Both the position numbers and the translations under genes were made by a program. This document shows positions 45,110 through 54,187 of a DNA stretch of 64,000 bases, in pieces. The DNA is taken from contig JAPKHK010000006.1 in NCBI GenBank assembly GCA_026646885.1, positions 124,001 to 188,000 on the forward strand, read 5' to 3'. Position 1 is the stretch's first letter. Each line of letters begins with the position of its first letter. The notes below the pieces were generated by a model. It saw only the letters and a program-made list of their open reading frames with translations. It had not been told where the DNA came from and ran no database searches. Source of the stretch: Casimicrobiaceae bacterium. Lineage in GTDB: Bacteria > Pseudomonadota > Gammaproteobacteria > Burkholderiales > Casimicrobiaceae.

Positions 45110-46615
45110 TCAGCGCTTGGGCGCCGGCAGCCGCCCCAGCACTTCTTCCAAAGCCAAACCGATGGCGATGAGCTTGCGGTCGCTGCCCGCGGGGCCGTCG
45201 AGTTCCAGGCCGACCGGCAGCTTGCTGGTGGCGCCCAGCGCCATGGGCAACTGCAAGCCGGGGATGCCGGCGTTGCTGCCGGGGTCGGTGTTTTGAATGT
45301 AGGTGACGAAGTTCACTATGCTGCTCGACTCGGGGCTGGCGTCGATGGCCACCTTGGGCACGGTGGGGAAGACGATGGCGTCGAGTTCGTGCTTGGCAAA
45401 AGTTTCTTTGTAGAGCTTCTGCAAGGCGGGGCGGCTGGTTTTCGTCGCCGCGTCGTAGGCCGGTTTGGCATCGACCACGGTGTTGTTGGGCCCTGGCAGC
45501 TTGCGCGGAATCACGAGCCCGTCGTAGGTGCCTTTCACGTCCGGGCTGGAAATTGCTTTCGCCAAATCGGCGATGCTTATGCCCGAACCGCTCGCCTTGA
45601 GGTACTTCACCATGTCGTCATAGGCTTCATACAGCGCCAGCGGGAAGCCCACCGCGGCGTTGGTTTCCATGAGCTTGGGTATGTCCACATCGAGCAAGGT
45701 GACGCCGGCCGCTTTCATCTTGGCGAGTGCGGCATCGTAAGCGGCTTGGGTGTCGGCATCGAGGTTGGCTTTGAGCGGTGCCACCACGCCCAGGCGTACC
45801 TTCTTGAGGTCGGCCGCTTTGATGGCGCCGCCACCGGCGATGGCGCGATCGAGCAAAGCCACGTCGGCCATGGCCACGCCCATGGGGCCGGCGGTGTCGC
45901 GGGTGTGCGAAATGGGCGCGATGCCTTTTTGCGCATAACGCCCCACCGTGGGCCGCAGCGACGCGCAACCGTTCAAGGCGCAGGGAATGCGCACCGAGCC
46001 GCCGGTGTCGGTGCCCAAACCCGCCAAGGCGATGCGCGCGCCGATGGCGGCACCGCTGCCCGACGATGATCCACCGGCGATTTTGGCGCTGTTGTAGGCA
46101 TTGCGCACACCCACTTGTTCCCCGCTCTTGAAGGCGGTGTTGTAGCCCGAAATGCCGAAGGCCAATTCATGCATGTTGGTTTTGCCCAGAATGATGGCAC
46201 CGGCCTTGCGCAACCTGGCCGCCACCGGGGCGTCGGCTATGGGCACGAATCCTTTGAGCGCGGGAGTGCCGGCGCTGGCCGGCAGACCGGCCACTTCGAT
46301 GTTGTCCTTGATCACCACCGGCACGCCGCCCAAGGGTTTGCAGGCGCCCTTCTTCTTCGCCGCGTCGAAGGCTTTGGCACTCTTGATTGCGCCGGCTTCA
46401 TCGAGGGTGATGAAAGCGTTCAAATCGGCGCGCGCTTTGGCGCGGGCGATGGCGGCGCCCACCAAAGCAAGGCTGGTGTACTTGCCGGCGCAAATGTCCG
46501 CCGCGGCTTGGACCGCGGTGAGGCTGTCCAAGTCCGGCGCGGTTTGCGCTTGAGCCAGCGCGGGCAGGGCGAGCAAGGCGGCGAAAGCCAAGCGCCGAGT
46601 GTGTGGGGTGTTCAT
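45110..46615 (-). CDS. Secreted amidase-signature family amidase
   Basis: This 501-residue hydrolase of the amidase signature family has a signal peptide ending near AQAQT (residue 24), so it acts outside the cytoplasm. The catalytic triad appears as K103 (VIKDNI), S183 (GGSSSGSG) and S207 (GTDTGGSVRIP). Related enzymes include mandelamide, indoleacetamide and peptide amidases. An exported form suggests degradation of an external amide. It stands alone, with a terminator after it and no regulator adjacent. Substrate unknown. Confidence 0.9.
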   Translation of the reverse strand: MNTPHTRRLAFAALLALPALAQAQTAPDLDSLTAVQAAADICAGKYTSLALVGAAIARAKARADLNAFITLDEAGAIKSAKAFDAAKKKGACKPLGGVPVVIKDNIEVAGLPASAGTPALKGFVPIADAPVAARLRKAGAIILGKTNMHELAFGISGYNTAFKSGEQVGVRNAYNSAKIAGGSSSGSGAAIGARIALAGLGTDTGGSVRIPCALNGCASLRPTVGRYAQKGIAPISHTRDTAGPMGVAMADVALLDRAIAGGGAIKAADLKKVRLGVVAPLKANLDADTQAAYDAALAKMKAAGVTLLDVDIPKLMETNAAVGFPLALYEAYDDMVKYLKASGSGISIADLAKAISSPDVKGTYDGLVIPRKLPGPNNTVVDAKPAYDAATKTSRPALQKLYKETFAKHELDAIVFPTVPKVAIDASPESSSIVNFVTYIQNTDPGSNAGIPGLQLPMALGATSKLPVGLELDGPAGSDRKLIAIGLALEEVLGRLPAPKR

Positions 46616-46822
46616 GGGGGTCCTCCTCCGGGCCGTGTCAGCAACGCCGCTTCCAATGGGCGGCTCGCCGAAAATTCTGCGCTTGGGGTGGGCCGCGTGT
46701 CTGTCCTCATTTTTGTGGACAAACGCGAAAAACGGCCTCTGTGCCCTCCCTCGTATGCTGGGGGTGAGTGCGGCCGTAGTGCCGCCCGATGCGGGCGTCG
46801 CGGCTCGGACGAGCGGTCAGGT

Positions 46823-47041
46823 CTATTCGATGCTAGTTGAGTGACCTGAACTTTCCGTCGACTCGCCTCCGAGGGCAGGCGCCGTGCCGATCGACGAACC
46901 CATCTCCGGCAAGCCGAACAGACGGCGAACGCCCGGCTCGGCAAAACGGAGCAACTCCGGATTCTGCCGGTAAGCCAACCAGAGAAAGTCACGGTTGGCT
47001 TGTATCTCCATCAGGAGGCGATAGTTCTCGTCGGCCGTCAT
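46823..47041 (-). CDS. Small protein overlapping the nucleotidyltransferase gene
   Basis: This 72-residue frame starts at ATG 47041, overlapping the stop of the nucleotidyltransferase by four bases. The sequence MTADENYRLLMEIQANRDFL is charged and probably helical; the last 25 residues are Ser/Thr/Gly-rich. It resembles no known toxin or antitoxin that I recognise. The overlap argues for co-translation with the upstream gene. Confidence 0.5.
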   Translation of the reverse strand: MTADENYRLLMEIQANRDFLWLAYRQNPELLRFAEPGVRRLFGLPEMGSSIGTAPALGGESTESSGHSTSIE

Positions 47042-47568
47042 GATCCGCCGCCATTCTTGATTCTCTGCAACTCCTCGATATCGATCGCATCCTTGCTGCG
47101 CCCGGTGCCGGTTTTCATGGCGATCAAATGATCGATCGACGCGACGGGAATTCGCAGCGGCCCAACTTCGACAAAAACGGCATCGCGGCGGAGTTGTTCG
47201 AAGGGGACCACTGCCCGAAACAAAATATCGATGATAGTCGCCATGCCATCCGGTTTGCGCAATCCGAAGGCCAGCATGCCCTTTTCCTGGTGCCAACGTT
47301 CGAGCAATTCAGGCTGAACCAGGGATTCGATGTCGACGGGCATCACCGGTTTGAGGCCCGCCGTCCGCGCCCCGGCGATAAATCGTCGCAGGTTGCTCTC
47401 ATCCAGCGCCAGCACGACATCCACATCCATGGTTACGCGCTGATAGCCGTGCAGAGCCACCGCCAACCCACCGACCAGCACGTAGTCGACGCCAGCGTCC
47501 TCCAGCATTTTAATCAGATCGAACATACCCATGGACGAATCATAAGACAAGTGCGCTGATCCAGTCAT
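47038..47568 (-). CDS. Nucleotidyltransferase-fold protein (AbiEii/MNT-like)
   Basis: This 176-residue protein shows a nucleotidyltransferase core: DYVLVGGLAVALHGY, then TMDVDVVLALDESNLRRF, with the two metal-binding aspartates in DVDV, and a later AIDIEELQRI. Such proteins form minimal nucleotidyltransferase toxin-antitoxin pairs or stand alone. I kept the ATG at 47568; ATG 47532 (MGMFDLIKML) is a credible alternative because family members often start there, and neither has a good ribosome site. A 72-residue frame overlaps its end. Confidence 0.7.
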   Translation of the reverse strand: MTGSAHLSYDSSMGMFDLIKMLEDAGVDYVLVGGLAVALHGYQRVTMDVDVVLALDESNLRRFIAGARTAGLKPVMPVDIESLVQPELLERWHQEKGMLAFGLRKPDGMATIIDILFRAVVPFEQLRRDAVFVEVGPLRIPVASIDHLIAMKTGTGRSKDAIDIEELQRIKNGGGS

Positions 47569-47749
47569 TCCAATTCAAGAACACGTGGAAAGACAAAAAC
47601 GAGCGTGGCGGGTTTCGGCGAAGACCTACCTCGGCCTGGCCCAGGTCCTGTCCTACGAGACTTCACCGGGTACACGCAGAAGCCGTCCTAGCCGCGTGCC
47701 GAGGACCCATGCGCCGCCGAAAGATCTTAGACGCCCCACACGCGGCCGC

Positions 47750-48124
47750 TCAACCGCCCCGCGCCTGCAACACCGCCGCTACCCGCTCCAAGAGCTCTTG
47801 GTAACGAAAAGGCTTGGCGATATAGTCGTCGCATCCGGCGGCCAGAATGCGCTCCTCGTCTCCCTTCATGGCCAGGGCGGTGAGCGCCACGATGGCGATG
47901 GTGGCGGTTTGCGGATCGGCGCGCAGCAGGCGGGTGGCCTCCAAGCCATCGAGGCCGGGCATTTGTACGTCCATGAGCACCAGGGCGGGAAGCTGGGCGC
48001 GCGCCAGCGCCACGCCGGTCTCGCCATCGGCAGCGGTGAGCACCTCGTAACCGGCGCCGGTCAGCACCACCGCCGCAAGCTTCAAGTTGGCCGCATTGTC
48101 ATCCACTACCAGAATCTTCTTCAT
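47750..48124 (-). CDS. Single-domain response regulator (receiver only)
   Basis: This 124-residue receiver domain has the phospho-acceptor D52 (LVLMDVQMPG), the acidic pair D8-D9 and K104 (YIAKPF). It has no output domain, like CheY or the DivK group. It is the last gene of the minus-strand signalling block, and 149 bases with a hairpin separate it from the REC-kinase. I chose ATG 48124 (MKKILVVDD) over a longer frame that runs through the repeat. Confidence 0.9.
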   Translation of the reverse strand: MKKILVVDDNAANLKLAAVVLTGAGYEVLTAADGETGVALARAQLPALVLMDVQMPGLDGLEATRLLRADPQTATIAIVALTALAMKGDEERILAAGCDDYIAKPFRYQELLERVAAVLQARGG

Positions 48125-48198
48125 GCTGAAGGCCAATTCCTCTCTTGGTTCATCGGACTTCGGTGTGGGCCTGACGGTCGCTCCACCATGGCCCAGCC

Positions 48199-48221
48199 CC
48201 TTCCCTCCTGAAAGGGGAAGG
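48199..48221 (-). repeat. REP-like hairpin between kinase and receiver genes
   Basis: CCTTCCC (48199-48205) and GGGAAGG (48215-48221) form a 7-bp stem in a pyrimidine/purine-rich stretch running on to about 48235. Similar CCCCTTCCC...GGGGATGGGGGTG sequences are common intergenic repeats in proteobacteria. It lies between the stop of the REC-kinase and the start of the receiver gene. Confidence 0.5.
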
Positions 48222-48273
48222 CGGGGATGGGGGTGAACACGGTTCGCGGGCGGTGCCCGCTCCGGTGTCTGTC

Positions 48274-49380
48274 TCATGCGCCCAAGGTGAAATGGAAGGT
48301 CGCACCCTGTCCCGGCTGCGACTCTGCCCAGATACGGCCGCCATGGCGCCGTACCACGCGCTCCACGGTGGCGAGCCCCACGCCGCTGCCCGGAAATTCG
48401 TCTTGGCGATGCATGCGCTGGAAGGGTCGAAACATGCGATCGCCGGCAGCTTGCAAATCAAAGCCGGCGCCATTGTCGGCGATCGAAAAAACGGTTTCCC
48501 CATCCGCCGCGTGCCGGCTGAAAGCGATGCGCGCATCGGCGGTCTTGGCGGTGAATTTGAAAGCATTGCCGAGGAGATTGCTGAGCAGAATACGCAGCAT
48601 GCCGGCGTCGCCCGAGGCTTCCATGTCGCTTTCGACGACCCACTCCACTTGGCGGTGTGGCGCACGCTGCAAAAGCTCGGCCAGAATTTCGTCAGCCAGG
48701 GCCGACAGATTCACGCGCTCGCGGTGGAATTCGCGGCGCGTGAGAGTGGCCAGCGCCAGCATGGCGTCGATCAACTCCCCCAGGTGCTTGGCCGAAATCG
48801 CGATCCTTTCCAAATACGCGTGTGTCGCGCCCTGGGCTCCGAACTCTTGGCGCAACAGCGCTTCGGCGTAACTGGCAATGTGATGGATGGGCGCTTTGAG
48901 GTCGTGCGCGGCGGCATAGCTGAAACTTTCCAGCTCGGCGTTGGCGGCGCGCAGTTCGCAGTTGGTCGCCTCGACCTCATGGCGCAAGCGCAAAAGGTCG
49001 ATGAACACGCGCGCCTTAGCGCGCAGAATATCAGGAGCCACTGGCGCAACCAGGTAATCGACGGCGCCGGCGCCGTAGCCGGCGAAGGCATCGCTATCCA
49101 GAGTGTGCACCGCGGACACGAACACGATGGGCGTGTAGGCGCAACAAGCAATGGCGCGGATTTGGCGCGCCGTTTCGAAGCCATTGATTCCGCCCAGATG
49201 CACGTCGAGCAGGATCATGGCGTATTCCTGGTCCTGGCAAAGCGTGAGCGCCACTTCGCCGCTGGCCGCCTCCACCACTTCGGCGCCCAGATCGCTCAAG
49301 ATGAGTCCATAGAGACGGCGGTTCTCCGGGGTATCGTCCACAACCAGGACGCGAATCGTTCCTTCATGCGGATCGTTCAT
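48274..49380 (-). CDS. REC-histidine kinase with lysine-less receiver
   Basis: This 368-residue protein has an N-terminal receiver (residues 8-128), a coiled linker, a HisKA domain with H159 (SYAAAHDLKAPI) and an HATPase domain (LSNLLGNAFKFT, GSGVGLATV). The receiver keeps the acidic pair D15-D16 and D59, but the conserved lysine is replaced: the segment reads YLVAPVAPDIL with A112 where K is expected. Phosphorylation may still occur but signalling could be altered. ATG 49380 has GAGGAG upstream. It follows the CHASE3 kinase after 121 bases. Confidence 0.88.
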   Translation of the reverse strand: MNDPHEGTIRVLVVDDTPENRRLYGLILSDLGAEVVEAASGEVALTLCQDQEYAMILLDVHLGGINGFETARQIRAIACCAYTPIVFVSAVHTLDSDAFAGYGAGAVDYLVAPVAPDILRAKARVFIDLLRLRHEVEATNCELRAANAELESFSYAAAHDLKAPIHHIASYAEALLRQEFGAQGATHAYLERIAISAKHLGELIDAMLALATLTRREFHRERVNLSALADEILAELLQRAPHRQVEWVVESDMEASGDAGMLRILLSNLLGNAFKFTAKTADARIAFSRHAADGETVFSIADNGAGFDLQAAGDRMFRPFQRMHRQDEFPGSGVGLATVERVVRRHGGRIWAESQPGQGATFHFTLGA

Positions 49381-49501
49381 GGTTTGCGCTCCTCGGTGCC
49401 GCAACGCGAGCTTGGCGCCGCTGGGTTTTCCGGGTCTCGACCGAGCCGCTGCTTTTGCCCCGGTTGGCCCTTGAGTATTTCACCCAATTCCGCGCACGGA
49501 A

Positions 49502-50992
49502 TCAAGTCTCGCTGATTCTGGCCGGACGATAGGGCAGCCAGACGCGAAAAGTCGAGCCTTGCCCGGGCGTGCTCTCCAGTCCGACAGCTCCTCCGTGCAG
49601 CTCGGTCAGGCGTTTCACCAGCGCCAGACCCAGGCCGGTGCCCTCGTAGTGGCGCGCGAGCGACGAATCGATCTGAGTAAAGGCGGAAAAAAGCCGCTCT
49701 TGATGTTCGGCGGATATGCCTATGCCGGTGTCGGCGACACTGATCTCAAGAAACTCCGGCGGGCCGTCCGGCGCCGCCGCCCGCGGCACCTCTCGCGCCG
49801 ACACGCGTCGTGCGCCTAGAACGACGCGGCCACCCTCGGGGGTAAACTTGACGGCGTTGGACAGCAGGTTGTAGACGATTTGCTTGAACTTGCGACCGTC
49901 GGCGCGGATTTCGCCGCAGTCCGGCGAGACCTGCAATTCCAGCGCCAGCCGATGCGCCGTCGCCTTCTCGCGCACGATCGAAAGCGCCGCTTTCATATGC
50001 GAGTCGACCGGCACGTTTTCCGGCTCCAAAGTCATTTTGCCGGCCTCGACCTTGGAGAGATCGAGAATATCGTTGATCAGTGCCAGAAGGTGCGTGCCAC
50101 TGTTGGAGATGTCCTGCAAATACTCGCGCTGCCGCGGCGTCACCGCGCCGGCAAGGCCGTCGCGCAGCACCTCGGAAAAACCGATGATGGCGTTCAAGGG
50201 CGTTCGCAGTTCGTGCGACATCGAGGCGAGAAAATCGCTCTTCATGCGGTCCGATCGCTCCAGCGCGACATTGACCTCGCGCAACGCGATCTCGCGTTCG
50301 GCGAGGGCGCGGCGGCCGGCTTCCACCGCGCGTAGCTGGCGCCGGATCAGGGCGTAAGTCACGACGAGCAAGGTGAACAAGGCCAGCGCCGCGGAAGTCG
50401 AGGCCGCCAGGGCGGTCTGGCGCGCGCGGGCGTAGCCGGCACTGCGCGCATCCAGCAGGCGGCGCTCCTCTTCCTGCATGGCATCGAGCAGAAGAAACAG
50501 GCGCTCCTCGGTCTGGCGCAGCGGCGCCGTGGCGACCCAGGCACTCGCCGCCGCTTCGCCCTGGGCCTTGCGCAATTGTTCGACGCGCTGCGAGATCGCC
50601 TTGCGCTCTTCCACCACCGCCCGCAACATCTCTAAGCGCGTCTGCTGGACGGGGTTGTCGTCGGTCAGGCGGGTAAGGTCTTGGAGCGCGATTTCACGCG
50701 CCGCGATTGCCGCATCGCGCCGCGCCAGATGCGAGGGCTCGCCGGTCTGACGAAAGTTGCGCGTGGACAATTCCGTCTGCACTGTATTGCCGCGCACCAC
50801 GGACATCGCATCCAACACGGCGTGGGTGTGGGAGACGCGCAGCGCCGCTTCCTCGGCGTCACGCGACAGCTTCCAGGTGGTGGCGCCGAGCAGCAACACC
50901 GTCAACCCGGCCGCGGCGAAGGCGGCCAGCACCCGGGATTCGAAACCGGCGCGCGGTGCCGTTCCGGCGGGGTCAAGCCGCGTCCGCCTCAT
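49502..50992 (-). CDS. Membrane histidine kinase with CHASE3-like sensor
   Basis: This 496-residue kinase has two transmembrane segments (about 21-38 and 196-214) bounding a helical periplasmic CHASE3-like domain, then HisKA with H260 (FLASMSHELRTPLN) and HATPase (NLLSNAVKFTPEGG, GTGLGLALVKRL). The kinase core (residues about 248-492) is almost the same as that of the upstream hybrid kinase, so one arose by duplication. It overlaps that gene by four bases. No receiver is attached, so it must act on a partner, possibly the nearby single receiver. Confidence 0.9.
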   Translation of the reverse strand: MRRTRLDPAGTAPRAGFESRVLAAFAAAGLTVLLLGATTWKLSRDAEEAALRVSHTHAVLDAMSVVRGNTVQTELSTRNFRQTGEPSHLARRDAAIAAREIALQDLTRLTDDNPVQQTRLEMLRAVVEERKAISQRVEQLRKAQGEAAASAWVATAPLRQTEERLFLLLDAMQEEERRLLDARSAGYARARQTALAASTSAALALFTLLVVTYALIRRQLRAVEAGRRALAEREIALREVNVALERSDRMKSDFLASMSHELRTPLNAIIGFSEVLRDGLAGAVTPRQREYLQDISNSGTHLLALINDILDLSKVEAGKMTLEPENVPVDSHMKAALSIVREKATAHRLALELQVSPDCGEIRADGRKFKQIVYNLLSNAVKFTPEGGRVVLGARRVSAREVPRAAAPDGPPEFLEISVADTGIGISAEHQERLFSAFTQIDSSLARHYEGTGLGLALVKRLTELHGGAVGLESTPGQGSTFRVWLPYRPARISET

Positions 50993-53900
50993 TGTTCCCG
51001 CCTTGCCGACAGCGCGCGATGCACTTCGGCCAGCAACACCTCTGGCGCGAAATGGTTCTTCAGCACCACTGCCTGGACGTAACCGTTGAGCGTGCAGCGC
51101 TCAGCGGCGTCCAGCGTCTTTCCGGTAACCACGACAATCGGTGTGAGCAGGGTGCGCGGGTCGGTACGCAGTGCGGTGACCACGTCGAAGCCGGAGAGGT
51201 CGGGCATCATCAGGTCGAGCAGAATCAGGTCGGGCGGGCTGGCGAGCGCCTTGTGCACAGCCTCCTTGCCGCCACTGGCGCGCTCGATCACATGGCTCTC
51301 GGCCTCCAGCAGCAGGGCCAAGCGCTCGACGGCCTCGGGCTCATCGTCAACCACCAATACGCGCGCTCGCCGCGGCGGCGCGAAGCCGAGGTCGGCGAGG
51401 ATGCGCAGAAGATCTTCCTTCAGGAAGGGCTTTGGCAGCACGCCGGAGGCGCCCAGAGAGATGCCTCTCCGACCGTCGGCCACGATGGAGATCACCACCA
51501 CGGGAATGTGGGCCACAGCGGCACTCTTCTTCAGCCAATCGAGGAACTGCCAGCCATCCTCGTCAGGCAAAAGGATGTCGAGCGTGACAAGATCGAAGGC
51601 CTGCTCGGTCAGTCTTGCTCGCGCTTCGGCGGCATCGGCGGCGCGCGTCACCGCGAGGCCGTCCTCCTCCAGCACCCGGCGCAACAACTCGGCGGCGCGC
51701 GGGTCGTCCTCCACCACCAGCACCTTTCGCGCGGACGAATGAGGCGTCAAGCCCTGGATGCGGCGCTGCAAATCGGGGCAGTCGAGCACCGGACGATAGG
51801 GCAGCCAGACGCGGAAAGTCGATCCTTGCCCTGGCGCGCTTACCAGTCCGACCGCCCCTCCGTGCAATTCGGTCAGACGCTTCACCAATGCCAGACCCAG
51901 ACCGGTGCCCTCGTAGCGCCGGGCCAGTGACGAATCGATTTGGGTGAAGGCGGAGAACAACTTCTCTTGGTCCGCGGCGGAGATGCCGATGCCGGTGTCG
52001 GCGACGGCAATCTCGAGGAATTCGAGCGTGCCTTCCGGCGCCGCAGCTTCGGGCACATCCTGCGCCGGAGCGCGTTGCGCGCTCACCGCGATGCGGCCAC
52101 CCTCGGGCGTGAACTTGACCGCATTGGAGAGCAGGTTGTAGATGATCTGCTTCACCTTGCGCGCATCGGCACATATTTCGCCCGTGTCCTCGGCCACCTG
52201 CAGTTCGAGTTTGAGCTGGTGCGCCGCGGCTTTTTCGCGAACGATGGCGAGCCCCGAACGTAGGAGGGAATCCACCGGCTGGCATTGCAATTCGAGGGTC
52301 ATTTTGCCGGCCTCGACCTTGGAGAGATCGAGAATGTCGTTGATCAACTCCAAGAGGTGCGTGCCGCTGTCGAGAATGTCCTGCAGGTATTCGCGCTGCT
52401 GCGCCGTCACCTCGCCGGCAAGGCCGTCGCGCAGCACCTCGGAAAAGCCGATGATGGCATTGAGCGGGGTGCGCAATTCGTGACTCATGCTGGCGAGGAA
52501 GTCGCTTTTGACGCGACTGGCATCGTGCGCTGCCAGCTCACGTGCTTGCGCCCGCAGGGTGGTGAGGCCGATGGCCAGATCGTCGGTGGCCTGGGCCAGC
52601 AGCGCGATTTCACCCCGGCGGAAGGCATGGGGGGCGCCGGAATACATCGAGATCGCCCCCCACACCTCGCCGCGCAGCCGGATCGGCAGCGCCACAGCGG
52701 CGGCGAAGCCGCGGCTCTGCGCGAGCACCCGCAGGGATTCCGGCGCTGGTTCGGCGAACAGATCCTGGATGACCACGGGGCGGTTCTCGCGAATCGCCGC
52801 GCCGACCGGGCCGTAGCCCATATCGGCTTCCACCCAGTTGATCTGGCGCAGGTAGGCCTTCAGTTCGTCGTCGACACCTTCGCCGGCGATATAATCGACA
52901 CTGTGCGCCTCGTCGTCCTTGCGGCGGCCGACCCAGGCGGCGGCATAGCCTCCTTCCTTCACGATGTGGTGGCACATGGCGGCGAGTAGCTCCGCTTCGC
53001 CGCCGCCTTTCAGCAGCTCGCGGCTGGCAGCGTTGATGATGCGCAAGGCGCGGTTTGCACGCTCCAGGCGCTGTTCGCGCTCGGCTACCGCATCGGCCAT
53101 GCCGTCCAGCGCGGTGGCGAAGCGGCCGATTTCGTCGCTTTCGGCGAGGCCAGCGCGCGCCGTCAGATCGCCGACGGCGATGCGCCCAACCGTTTCCGAC
53201 AGACGCTGCGCGCGGCGCAGCACCAGCCGTTCGGCGACCCACCAAGCCAGCGCGAAGGCGGCCAGCAAGATCGCCGTCATGACCGAGATGCTGGCGGCGA
53301 AGCGCTGCCTGGCGGCCGCATTGGTGGCGTCCTTCGCCTGGCCAAAAACGACGGTTAGCTCTTCGTGCGTGCCTGGCACGCGGTGAAAGGCGTACAGCCG
53401 CATTCTGCCGTCCACGCCCGCGGCTTCGACCGTACCTGTCTTCTGGGCGCCGAACGCGGCGATAAAGCGCGGTGCCTGCGGATGCCGTTGGCCAACCCAG
53501 GCGGCATGGTCCGGATGGCGCGCGAGAATGCGGCCGGATTCGTCCAGCACCACTAGCGCCGAATTTTCCGGCAGGGGCAGTTCGGATATGAAGTGCGACA
53601 GCCAGGCAAGATCGAGCGCAATGAAGGCCACTCCGGCGAGCTCACCATTGCCGCGCGGCACGGGCAGGCCGAAAGTAAGGCTGGAGAGGCCGGTGAGACG
53701 GCCGACGAGATAGTCGCCGATGGCGAAACCGCGCGTCTCCAAGGCGCGCCGATACCACAGGCGATCGGCGACCTCCGCCGGGCGGGTGCGGTCGAAGGGC
53801 GCGGCGCTGCACACCACTTTGCCCTCCGGCGTCGCCACGCCGAGATTGGCGACGTGGGGCAATTCGCGCTTCATGGCGACGAGTATTTCGCTACAGCGCG

Positions 53901-54186
53901 GCAGCCGAGGATCCTCGCGCGGCGTTGGAAAGCCGGCGACGATGGCCAGCAGCCCGCGCATGTCCTCGATCTTCTCGCCGACTTCTAATGCGCGCGAGGC
54001 GGCGATGCGGCGCGCGGACGCAGTGATGTCGGCGCGGTCGGCCTCCAGGCGGTCGTAATGAATCCAGGCGATGTGCGCGAAGGCGGGCAGCAGGGCGACG
54101 ACGACCAGCGCCAGCAGGCGCGCGCGCAGGCTCTTGAAGGGCGAGGGCTTCGGCGTGTCGCGGTGGCCGCCTGGGTCGAGGGGCAT
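50989..54186 (-). CDS. Hybrid histidine kinase with sensor, HAMP, GAF and two receivers
   Basis: The 1065-residue protein has transmembrane segments at about 22-42 and 300-318 enclosing a large dCache-like extracytoplasmic sensor (WYRRALETRGFAIGDYLVG). A HAMP region (about 320-370), a GAF domain (385-550), HisKA with H569 (ASMSHELRTP), HATPase, and two receivers (about 815-930 and 945-1060) follow. Both receivers keep D and K. There is no HPt domain, so phosphotransfer partners lie elsewhere or are the neighbours. ATG 54186 lies one base from the stop of the HD-GYP gene. Confidence 0.88.
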   Translation of the reverse strand: MPLDPGGHRDTPKPSPFKSLRARLLALVVVALLPAFAHIAWIHYDRLEADRADITASARRIAASRALEVGEKIEDMRGLLAIVAGFPTPREDPRLPRCSEILVAMKRELPHVANLGVATPEGKVVCSAAPFDRTRPAEVADRLWYRRALETRGFAIGDYLVGRLTGLSSLTFGLPVPRGNGELAGVAFIALDLAWLSHFISELPLPENSALVVLDESGRILARHPDHAAWVGQRHPQAPRFIAAFGAQKTGTVEAAGVDGRMRLYAFHRVPGTHEELTVVFGQAKDATNAAARQRFAASISVMTAILLAAFALAWWVAERLVLRRAQRLSETVGRIAVGDLTARAGLAESDEIGRFATALDGMADAVAEREQRLERANRALRIINAASRELLKGGGEAELLAAMCHHIVKEGGYAAAWVGRRKDDEAHSVDYIAGEGVDDELKAYLRQINWVEADMGYGPVGAAIRENRPVVIQDLFAEPAPESLRVLAQSRGFAAAVALPIRLRGEVWGAISMYSGAPHAFRRGEIALLAQATDDLAIGLTTLRAQARELAAHDASRVKSDFLASMSHELRTPLNAIIGFSEVLRDGLAGEVTAQQREYLQDILDSGTHLLELINDILDLSKVEAGKMTLELQCQPVDSLLRSGLAIVREKAAAHQLKLELQVAEDTGEICADARKVKQIIYNLLSNAVKFTPEGGRIAVSAQRAPAQDVPEAAAPEGTLEFLEIAVADTGIGISAADQEKLFSAFTQIDSSLARRYEGTGLGLALVKRLTELHGGAVGLVSAPGQGSTFRVWLPYRPVLDCPDLQRRIQGLTPHSSARKVLVVEDDPRAAELLRRVLEEDGLAVTRAADAAEARARLTEQAFDLVTLDILLPDEDGWQFLDWLKKSAAVAHIPVVVISIVADGRRGISLGASGVLPKPFLKEDLLRILADLGFAPPRRARVLVVDDEPEAVERLALLLEAESHVIERASGGKEAVHKALASPPDLILLDLMMPDLSGFDVVTALRTDPRTLLTPIVVVTGKTLDAAERCTLNGYVQAVVLKNHFAPEVLLAEVHRALSARREQ

Positions 54187-54187
54187 C

